NCBI GenBank assembly: GCA_008081175.1
Contig: VMCW01000026.1
Span: 1-5,251, forward strand
DNA length: 5,251 bases
From: Flavobacteriaceae bacterium
GTDB lineage: Bacteria > Bacteroidota > Bacteroidia > Flavobacteriales > Flavobacteriaceae
Reading direction: 5' to 3'
The number at the start of each line of letters is the position of its first letter. Position 1 is the first letter of the stretch. The notes under the pieces are model-generated. The model saw nothing but the letters and a program-made list of their open reading frames with translations. It made no database searches and was not told the origin of the DNA. The position numbers were made by a program, and so were the translations under genes. Below, piece after piece: positions 1 through 5,251 of this stretch.

Positions 1-443
1 GTGGCTCTGCAGAGATTGCAGTTGATACACGGATTGTGGCTACGACTAACCGAAATATGACTGAGGAGATAAAAAGAGGAAGCTTTAGAGAAGATTTATA
101 CTATCGCTTGAATGTATTTCCAGTTGATACAATGGCCTTGTCCGAACGATTAGATGATATCGTGCCGATATCAGCGCACTTTTTGTTTAAATTGGACAAA
201 CAGCGTAATACCCACACCTGTATTTCGTCTGATGCAATTGACGCTCTTCAGGCTCATAATTGGCCTGGGAATGCGCGAGAACTCGGAAATGTTATCCATA
301 GAGCACATATCCTGGCATCAAAAAATCTAATTACACCTGCTGATTTAATTTTTGATCTCGTCGATGGTGTAGGCACTCCAAATACTGCCAATGTGTTAGC
401 ATCAAAGCTCCGCTCTGACGCCGAAAACGAGGTTCAGCTATGA
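1..443 (+). CDS. Sigma-54 enhancer-binding protein (NtrC/FleR/FleT-like), 3' end, lacking the HTH domain
   Basis: This is the C-terminal 146 residues of an AAA+ activator of sigma-54 RNA polymerase; the reading frame is open from base 3, so the start lies outside the window. Numbering from base 3, the segment shows the sensor I stretch VATTNRN (12-18), the FREDLYYRLNVFP motif (28-40) with arginine-finger candidates R29 and R35, an ERLDDI stretch, and the sensor II motif WPGNAREL (87-94, R92). The GAFTGA loop, the Walker motifs and any receiver domain would lie upstream and cannot be seen. Only 52 residues follow the sensor II motif, and none resembles the Fis-type helix-turn-helix that normally ends this family. 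The stop overlaps the fliE start (ATGA), so a simple frameshift is unlikely. Its place directly before fliE matches FleR/FlrC of gammaproteobacteria or, as I recall, FleT of Rhodobacter sphaeroides. The family call is very secure; the exact ortholog is not. The GTG at base 36 lies inside the domain and is not the start. Confidence 0.93.
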   Translation, partial: GSAEIAVDTRIVATTNRNMTEEIKRGSFREDLYYRLNVFPVDTMALSERLDDIVPISAHFLFKLDKQRNTHTCISSDAIDALQAHNWPGNARELGNVIHRAHILASKNLITPADLIFDLVDGVGTPNTANVLASKLRSDAENEVQL

Positions 444-757
444 AAGTGACATCTGCAAATACTCAGGTACAGCTTAATAATCCCAATGCATCTGCAAAAG
501 ATGCTGTTTCAAATATGCAAAGGGGTCATTCTTCTTCGCAAAGTTTTATGGAAAGGCTGGAAAATGGCTTGGAGCAAGTCGCCACAACCCAAAGTAATGC
601 TGCAAACTTAGCGAGAAACTATGAGCTTGGTCTGGAAAATGATCTTGCGAAAGTGATGGTCGGTCAGCAAGTTAGCTCGCTTGCATTTCAACTTACTTTG
701 AACGTCCGTAACAAGGCACTCAGTGCCTATAAAGACATCATGAATATGCCGGTTTGA
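440..757 (+). CDS. fliE: Flagellar hook-basal body protein FliE (MS ring-rod junction)
   Basis: FliE is a small exported rod component that joins the MS ring (FliF) to the proximal rod and is among the first substrates of the flagellar type III secretion apparatus. The protein has 105 residues, the usual family size. Residues about 1-33 are polar and variable, as expected for an unfolded export segment. The conserved helical part runs from SFMERLENGLEQV (34-46) to the C-terminal signature VRNKALSAYKDIMNMPV, which closely matches the family ending VRNK.(V/L)SAY.(D/E)IM.M. There is no cleavable signal peptide, consistent with type III export. The ATG shares bases with the regulator's stop (ATGA), and GAGG at 429-432 lies 7 bases upstream, which supports this start and suggests translational coupling. 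The gene ends in two in-frame stops, TGA then TAG. Identity is secure from the C-terminal motif and from the adjacent fliF. Confidence 0.97.
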   Translation: MKVTSANTQVQLNNPNASAKDAVSNMQRGHSSSQSFMERLENGLEQVATTQSNAANLARNYELGLENDLAKVMVGQQVSSLAFQLTLNVRNKALSAYKDIMNMPV

Positions 758-767
758 TAGGTGAAGA
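758..767 (+). promoter_or_regulatory. Ribosome binding site of fliF, overlapping a second fliE stop codon
   Basis: AGGTGA at 759-764 lies 3 bases before the fliF ATG. The gap looks short, but these bases match the 3' half of the Shine-Dalgarno consensus (GGTGA of AAGGAGGTGA), so the effective distance is normal. The AG overlaps the extra TAG stop that follows the fliE TGA, so ribosomes ending fliE release on top of the next start site. Confidence 0.7.
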
Positions 768-2555
768 ATGGCTAATGTTGATAATATAGAAGTCGATAAT
801 CCTATAGCGAACTCTCGAAATGGGATCATTGCATCTTCATCAAATGCTCTGGACAAAATCAGGGAAGGCATTGACCAACCTGGCTTTCGACGTGCATTTC
901 CCACTTTGTTAGCTTCCGTCACCGCCGTTGCAGCTATAATCTTATATTGGGGCATGCAGCAGCCTGATATGACCACGCTCTATAGTTCTTTGGGTGAAGC
1001 AGAAAAATCAAAAGTTTTGGACTCACTTAGAAATATGGGTGTCGAAGTAGAATTAGACCCTGTCACTGGAGATATTCTTGTTCCGACCGATGCGTATCAT
1101 CAATCAAGAATATCTCTCGCAGCTCAGGGTTTGCCTGAGTTTTCTCAGAATTCAACAGATGCTATAGACAACTTGCCTTTAGGAGTTTCACGATCTGTAG
1201 AGGGACTAAAGCTACGACAAGTTCAGGAATTAGAACTCGCAAAGTCAATCGCGGAGATCAGTAGTGTTCAAGCAGCAAGGGTACATCTGGCAATCCCTGA
1301 AAAATCTGTGTTTGTGAGAGATCAGGCGGATCCCACTGCCTCGGTTTTTGTCAACCTTAAAAACGGCAGGAAACTAGATAAGACACAAGTTCTGGCAATA
1401 ACCAACCTTGTGTCATCCTCAATACCGAATATGAATCCTAATAACGTATCTATTGTAGATCAGTTTGGAAATCTGCTATCAAATTCACCCGATGATCCGG
1501 ATCAACAACTTGCTGACAGCCAGTTAGAGTATCGGATGAGATTGGAAAATATTTATAAGAATAGGATCACAAGCCTAGTTGCTCCAATTGTCGGAGCAGG
1601 TAATATTTCAGCGCAAGTAAACTTGGATATTGATTTTACGCGCCGCGAGATCTCTCAGGAGATTATTGATCCAAAAACATCAGCGCCTGTAAGTGAGCAA
1701 AGTTCTCTCAATATCACCGCCAAAAAAGATGCAATAGGTATTCCGGGCGCAATTTCCAATGAGCCACCGCAAGAGGCGACGGTAACGCAAGAACAAAATC
1801 AAGTTGGAACTGCAACCAATAGCGCCAGTGCCCAAGGCGAGTCTGAAAGATTTGAAACCAAGTCTTCCACAGAATTAAAGAATTACGAAAATAGTAAAAC
1901 TTACGAGACCGTGAAAAATTCTTCTAATATTATTAAGCGGATTGATGCTGCTCTTTTGGTAAGAGATAAAAAGGTGATTAATCCGGACACAGAGGAAGTG
2001 ACTTATGAGCCTCTTTCGCCAGAAGTGTTGGAACAGATACAAAATCTTGTTAAAAGTGCTATTGGTATTCAAGATAACAGAGGAGATACTCTCATGATCA
2101 CCTCACAGCCGTTTGTGGAAGATTTTGAGGGCTTTGAAATCAAATGGTATGAGACACCATGGTTTCGTTCGACCGTCGAAAATTCTCTTCTTGTTTTGCT
2201 GATTGGTATCGTCGCGCTTGGTGTTGTACGCCCGATGCTGAATAAAATTTTGGTTCCCACAGCAAGTACAAACTCTGTAATGGAGCTTTATGCTGAAGCC
2301 GAGAGCATGGCTGAACTTGCAACGAAACGAGCTGCGGAAACTGAGGCTGTAGAAGTTGATGAAGGTGAAAGTTTGGATGCAATTAAGGCCAAACTGAAGC
2401 CGCAAAAACGCGCGGGAATTTCTGCAGATATGTTGGATACGGCAAATACATACGACGATAAAGTTGCTCTGGTCAGGATCATTGTTAACGATGAGCCAGG
2501 TCGCGTTGCAAACGTGTTTAAAGGGTTGATGAGAGAAGATCTCGAATTCATGTAA
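768..2555 (+). CDS. fliF: Flagellar MS-ring protein FliF
   Basis: FliF forms the MS ring in the inner membrane; it is the base on which the rod, the rotor (FliG) and the export gate are assembled. At 595 residues it is slightly longer than the enterobacterial protein (about 550-560). Two membrane segments frame the periplasmic part, about residues 43-62 and 470-488, with both ends in the cytoplasm. The YscJ/FliF-type ring-building region follows the first segment (for example DILVPTDAYHQSRISLAAQGLP and the VQAARVHLAIPEKSVFVRD stretch). A second ring-building region starts near 230 and is interrupted, about 300-385, by a Gln/Asn/Ser/Glu-rich polar segment that corresponds to the beta-collar insertion. 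The cytoplasmic tail ends in the conserved FliG-binding part (about 555-595, ANTYDDKVALVR and PGRVANVFKG). The start follows an AGGTGA ribosome site, and 10 bases separate it from fliE. There is nothing broken in the frame. Confidence 0.98.
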   Translation: MANVDNIEVDNPIANSRNGIIASSSNALDKIREGIDQPGFRRAFPTLLASVTAVAAIILYWGMQQPDMTTLYSSLGEAEKSKVLDSLRNMGVEVELDPVTGDILVPTDAYHQSRISLAAQGLPEFSQNSTDAIDNLPLGVSRSVEGLKLRQVQELELAKSIAEISSVQAARVHLAIPEKSVFVRDQADPTASVFVNLKNGRKLDKTQVLAITNLVSSSIPNMNPNNVSIVDQFGNLLSNSPDDPDQQLADSQLEYRMRLENIYKNRITSLVAPIVGAGNISAQVNLDIDFTRREISQEIIDPKTSAPVSEQSSLNITAKKDAIGIPGAISNEPPQEATVTQEQNQVGTATNSASAQGESERFETKSSTELKNYENSKTYETVKNSSNIIKRIDAALLVRDKKVINPDTEEVTYEPLSPEVLEQIQNLVKSAIGIQDNRGDTLMITSQPFVEDFEGFEIKWYETPWFRSTVENSLLVLLIGIVALGVVRPMLNKILVPTASTNSVMELYAEAESMAELATKRAAETEAVEVDEGESLDAIKAKLKPQKRAGISADMLDTANTYDDKVALVRIIVNDEPGRVANVFKGLMREDLEFM

Positions 2556-2558
2556 GGA
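2553..2558 (+). promoter_or_regulatory. Ribosome binding site of fliG, built on the fliF stop codon
   Basis: TAAGGA lies 7 bases before the fliG ATG, an optimal distance, and its first three bases are the fliF stop codon. This fixes the fliG start and suggests that fliG translation is coupled to fliF, which would suit two proteins needed in nearly equal numbers in the rotor. Confidence 0.75.
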
Positions 2559-2565
2559 TTTAGTC

Positions 2566-3585
2566 ATGGCTGAAGATGCAGAATTAACAGAAAATTTGAC
2601 CGGCACTGAGCGCGCTGCAATCTTAATGATGCTGCTTGGAGAAGACGAAGCCGCTGCAGTGCTTCAGAACTTGACGCCACGAGAAGTTCAACACTTGGGC
2701 ACGGCGATGTACTCAGTGACCGGAGTGGACCAAACAACCGTTAATGCAGTGTTAGATGAATTTTTGGAAACCATTAAGAAGCAAACAGGTCTAGGTCTTG
2801 GTGCAGGTAAATATATCGAAAACGTTCTAACGAAAGCCTTGGGAGACGATAAGGCACAGTCTGTCTTAGGTCGGATTACACCTGCGAGTTCAGAGTCACA
2901 GATTGATATTCTGGATTGGATGGACGCCCGCTCAATTTCAGAGTTAATTATTGATGAACATCCACAAATTAAAGCACTTATTATCTCGTACCTAGACTTT
3001 GGTTTAGGAGCGGACGTACTGACATTGCTTCCAGATGATATTCAGGCGGATATTGTGAGAAGGATTGCAACTTTAGAAACTGTTGAGCCGGGTGCGATAA
3101 AAGAACTTGAGCGAGTCATGAAGGCTAAATTTGCGGCCAATACGTCTTTGAGAGCTTCACAAATTGGGGGAGTCAAAGCTGCTGCAAAAATAATGAACTT
3201 CACTAAAACAGACATGGAGCAACGGATCCTCAATGCAATCAAGAAAGAGGATCGAGATCTCATGGTCGAGATCCAAGATAACATGTTTGTATTTGAGAAT
3301 TTGGGTGGTTCTGACGACCGATCATTGCAAACTTTGCTCAGATCTGTTGATCAAGATGTTCTGGTCATCGCTATGAAGGGAGCGGAACAAGCCTTGCAGG
3401 ATAAATTGTTGGGATGCATGTCGACGCGCGCAGCAGCAAATATTCGCGACGAGATGGAGGCTTTGGGTCCGGTACGTCTAACTGAGGTACAAGAAGCGCA
3501 GAAACAGATTATTAACGTCGCACGTAAACTTTCTGATGATGGCACAATTGTACTCGCAGGACGCGGTGGTGAGGAAATGGTATAA
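2566..3585 (+). CDS. fliG: Flagellar motor switch protein FliG
   Basis: FliG is the rotor protein on the cytoplasmic face of the MS ring; it binds FliF, forms the C-ring with FliM and FliN, and takes torque from the stator. Length is 339 residues, as usual. The N-terminal FliF-binding domain (about 10-100) starts with LTGTERAAILMMLLGED. The middle domain carries the EHPQ motif at 131-134, a FliM-contact site. A GGV linker (201-203) precedes the C-terminal domain. The charges known from E. coli to matter for torque are all kept by alignment of the motifs: K271, R288, D295, E296 and R304 correspond to K264, R281, D288, D289 and R297, with Glu in place of Asp at the fourth. The motif spacings (+17, +7, +8, +9) are the same. 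TAAGGA gives a strong ribosome site, and the stop shares one base with the fliH start (TAATG). The sequence does not reveal whether the stator uses protons or sodium. Confidence 0.98.
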   Translation: MAEDAELTENLTGTERAAILMMLLGEDEAAAVLQNLTPREVQHLGTAMYSVTGVDQTTVNAVLDEFLETIKKQTGLGLGAGKYIENVLTKALGDDKAQSVLGRITPASSESQIDILDWMDARSISELIIDEHPQIKALIISYLDFGLGADVLTLLPDDIQADIVRRIATLETVEPGAIKELERVMKAKFAANTSLRASQIGGVKAAAKIMNFTKTDMEQRILNAIKKEDRDLMVEIQDNMFVFENLGGSDDRSLQTLLRSVDQDVLVIAMKGAEQALQDKLLGCMSTRAAANIRDEMEALGPVRLTEVQEAQKQIINVARKLSDDGTIVLAGRGGEEMV

Positions 3586-4544
3586 TGTCCCTTTCACAGC
3601 CTAGCGATGAACCAAAACAAGCATCCAAGTACTCTGGCGAAATAAAAGATTTATTATTAGCCGCTCAAAATCAGTTCTTTGACGACGATGAAGAAGTTGT
3701 TCGCGAGAAAGACGATTTTGAAAAATTAGACAGCTTTTTTGAACTTGTTCAAAAGGGGAGTGATATCAGCTCAGATGATCCGAGTGAAATTGAAGCTGAG
3801 CAAGAAACCCTTGCCTTAGAGCAATCTTTAGAAAATTTGAGTGAGGGATCAGGAGATATTGATCAGGATCAGGAAGTCGCAGAGCCAAGTCGTGATGCTG
3901 AGAATGAAGTATTGGCTGATAGCGTAATAACTGGCCCTGAGGCGGATAGTCTCCAGGCAGAAACACTTGATGAAAATACCATATCAGAGGATTTGCAGGC
4001 TAACGCTGAAATTGGCATCGCTGAAGAACCCTTTATTGCGGATCCTCCCGTAATATCGGATAATTTTACAGCAGATGAGACACAAAATGTATCAGATGGC
4101 AGTGCTGCAGATGATCAACTTTTAGCAGAATATGAAAGAGGCTATGCAAACGCTGTAAGCGAACTTGAACAGTCTATCATAGATGAGAAACATCAACTGC
4201 AGAATTTAAGGTCCGTACTTTTTGACGTTCAAAACCAATTCTCGAAGGACTTAACGCAGCTCATGCGAGAAAAAATTCAACACCTCGCAATTGAATTTAT
4301 TGGTGAAAAAATCGACGCTGATCCTCAAAAATTGTTGGAAAAGATAGATAATGCGGTTGATAAACTTTCTAAACACGTGGGCAATTTGACTGTAGAGCTA
4401 AATGAACTTGATGCGCTGGCAATAAGTGGAGGTCAAGAAAAAGAGGCTACAAATAATATAAAGTTTGTATCTAACGAAAACTTATCGCGCGGAGAGTTTA
4501 AACTTTCGGATGGTTTAACGTCGTATTCTAAAACTTATGTTTAG
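3585..4544 (+). CDS. fliH: Flagellar export apparatus protein FliH, with long acidic N-terminal extension
   Basis: FliH holds the export ATPase FliI in check and links it to the C-ring and export gate; it resembles the peripheral stalk of V/F-type ATPases. The recognisable FliH core is residues about 180-319: YERGY (183-187), a long predicted helix rich in Glu, Gln and Leu, then REKIQHLAIEFIGEKIDADPQKLLEKIDNAV, typical of the family's C-terminal half. The first 180 residues are polar and probably disordered. Between residues 58 and 184 I count about 38 Asp/Glu and a single basic residue (R103). At 319 residues the protein is longer than the roughly 235 of enterobacterial FliH. It has no tryptophan, whereas Salmonella FliH uses N-terminal Trp residues for docking. 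The C-terminus is short and lacks the usual GGC...DA stretch. The ATG overlaps the fliG stop by one base, with GAGG 10 bases upstream. Identity rests on the core plus its place between fliG and fliI. Confidence 0.9.
   Translation: MSLSQPSDEPKQASKYSGEIKDLLLAAQNQFFDDDEEVVREKDDFEKLDSFFELVQKGSDISSDDPSEIEAEQETLALEQSLENLSEGSGDIDQDQEVAEPSRDAENEVLADSVITGPEADSLQAETLDENTISEDLQANAEIGIAEEPFIADPPVISDNFTADETQNVSDGSAADDQLLAEYERGYANAVSELEQSIIDEKHQLQNLRSVLFDVQNQFSKDLTQLMREKIQHLAIEFIGEKIDADPQKLLEKIDNAVDKLSKHVGNLTVELNELDALAISGGQEKEATNNIKFVSNENLSRGEFKLSDGLTSYSKTYV
3847..3874 (+). repeat. Short GATCAG microrepeat inside fliH
   Basis: GATCAG occurs at 3847-3852, 3861-3866 and 3867-3872, the last two in direct tandem; the first and third are followed by GA. 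The tandem pair encodes Asp-Gln-Asp-Gln in the acidic extension of FliH, while the first copy lies in another frame, so protein-level selection does not explain all three. It may reflect local slippage in a low-complexity region, or chance. Confidence 0.4.
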
Positions 4545-4547
4545 GGG
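4543..4547 (+). promoter_or_regulatory. Ribosome binding site of fliI
   Basis: AGGGG lies 5 bases before the ATG at 4553 and begins within the fliH TAG stop. It favours that ATG over the in-frame ATG at 4562, which has no comparable site in front. Confidence 0.65.
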
Positions 4548-4552
4548 CCAGA

Positions 4553-5251
4553 ATGACTGATATGCTATCCGCCCGTCCTCCAACTGTTCACCCAACCAAT
4601 CTTTTGAATTCTGCACTAGAGATGTGCAAAAACTCAGATCTTTCAAAAGATATTTTTCAAGCTTCTGTAATAAGTTTTGATGGTTCTATTATTTCAACAA
4701 GTGGGATGCCCTGCGTAGTGGGCTCATTGTGCAAGATAGAAAATTCTTTTGGTCGCAGTTCCACTGGTGAGGTTGTCCGAATACATAAAAATTCACTTGA
4801 AATTATTCCGCACGACGTGAAGTTTCCAGTACAAATTGGAGATACGGTACAGTTATTACAATCTCACCAAATGGTTGATGTCGGAGACGCTCTTTTGGGT
4901 CGCGTGATCGATGGTTTAGGCAATCCTCTGGATGAGTTAGACAGACCAATTTGTGATGAAAAATATATGCTTGATGGAAGCTCTTTGAACCCATTTAAGC
5001 GTCGTCCCATAACTGAAATTCTCGATGTTGGTATTCGCAATATCAATTCACTTTTAACCATCGGATCGGGCCAACGTGTAGGTATAATCGCCGGATCCGG
5101 TGTGGGGAAGTCAGTCTTACTTTCTATGATCACCAGAAATACGACAGCTGATGTAATTGTGATTGCTTTAATTGGTGAACGTGGGCGGGAAGTTGCGTCC
5201 TTTACGAAAGAAATCTTAAGTTCCCAATCTCATGAGAAAGTGGTTATCGTT
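4553..5251 (+). CDS. fliI: Flagellum-specific ATPase FliI, 5' part
   Basis: FliI is the hexameric ATPase of the flagellar type III export apparatus, related to the F1 beta subunit; it uses ATP to unload chaperones and prepare export substrates. The frame is open from the ATG to the last base, giving the first 233 of an expected 440-460 residues; the gene is cut by the window end, not broken. The N-terminal beta-barrel-like domain is present (for example VDVGDALLGRVIDGLGNPLDE). The nucleotide-binding domain follows, with Walker A AGSGVGKS at 180-187 (K186, matching K188 of Salmonella FliI) and IGERGREV, in which E209 matches the catalytic glutamate E211. Walker B and the C-terminal domain are beyond the edge. 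The start is chosen for the AGGGG site and the 8-base gap after fliH. The close relative SctN of virulence type III systems is excluded by the flagellar neighbours. Confidence 0.97.
   Translation, partial: MTDMLSARPPTVHPTNLLNSALEMCKNSDLSKDIFQASVISFDGSIISTSGMPCVVGSLCKIENSFGRSSTGEVVRIHKNSLEIIPHDVKFPVQIGDTVQLLQSHQMVDVGDALLGRVIDGLGNPLDELDRPICDEKYMLDGSSLNPFKRRPITEILDVGIRNINSLLTIGSGQRVGIIAGSGVGKSVLLSMITRNTTADVIVIALIGERGREVASFTKEILSSQSHEKVVIV

Noticed and set aside
36..38. GTG as a start codon for the first gene
   Set aside because: The frame continues upstream to base 3 with family-like sequence (AEIAVDTRIVATTNR), so this is an internal valine of the AAA+ domain.
633..650. Possible sigma-54 site (TGGAAA ... 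TTGC) inside fliE
   Set aside because: The GG-to-GC spacing is 11 rather than the required 10 bases and the upstream element is poor.
608..976. Minus-strand open frame of 122 codons across the fliE/fliF junction
   Set aside because: It lies antisense to two certain genes, has no recognisable domain, and its composition is explained by the complementary codons.
2103..2606. Minus-strand open frame of 167 codons opposite the fliF 3' end and fliG start
   Set aside because: It is antisense to conserved FliF coding sequence and the fliG start; the Cys/His/Phe-rich translation is typical of a shadow frame and resembles no family.
3252..3273. Direct repeat TCGAGATC with a partial inverted repeat in fliG
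   Set aside because: Eight bases only, within conserved codons for EDRDLMVEIQD; most likely chance and not a regulatory site.
3383..3397. Sigma-54 promoter-like sequence (CGGAAC, 5 bases, TTGC) inside fliG
   Set aside because: The GG and GC are correctly spaced and TTGC is perfect, but the T before GG and the C after it are mismatched. It encodes the conserved KGAEQALQ stretch of FliG, and a promoter there would sit about 190 bases upstream of fliH without other support.
4803..5133. Two minus-strand open frames opposite the start of fliI
   Set aside because: Both are opposite conserved FliI sequence including part of the Walker A motif; no independent support.

Overview
The window is an interior piece of a flagellar basal-body operon, read entirely on the + strand. 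The order is 3' end of a sigma-54 enhancer-binding protein gene, then fliE, fliF, fliG, fliH and the 5' part of fliI. Both ends are cut by the window: the regulator has lost its start and fliI its C-terminal half. Coding density is close to complete. The three gaps between genes are only 8 to 10 bases and the other two junctions overlap, so there is no room for a promoter, terminator or RNA gene between genes, and I saw none.

The gene order (NtrC-family regulator, then fliEFGHI) is the arrangement known from gammaproteobacterial polar flagella (fleR/flrC next to fliE). As I recall it, it also occurs in the Fla1 flagellar cluster of Rhodobacter sphaeroides, where fleT precedes fliE. The proteins are proteobacterial in type: FliG has the EHPQ motif and the full set of torque charges, and FliF ends in a standard FliG-binding tail. 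The DNA is rather AT-rich (by eye, low forties percent G+C) and uses ATA, AGA and TTA codons freely. I would say a moderately low-GC proteobacterium, gamma or alpha undecided from this piece.

The genes form one morphogenetic unit. The regulator presumably drives sigma-54 transcription of flagellar genes. FliF builds the MS ring in the inner membrane, FliE joins that ring to the rod, and FliG sits on the cytoplasmic face of FliF as the torque-receiving rotor protein. FliH and FliI are the stalk-like regulator and the ATPase of the flagellar type III export apparatus. Tight packing, ATGA and TAATG overlaps, and Shine-Dalgarno sequences that include upstream stop codons suggest translational coupling along the message.

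Most of this is conventional and I found no new multi-gene system. Two points deserve a second look. The enhancer-binding protein stops soon after its AAA+ domain and has no C-terminal DNA-binding helix-turn-helix. FliH carries a very long, almost purely acidic N-terminal extension and has an unusually short C-terminus.
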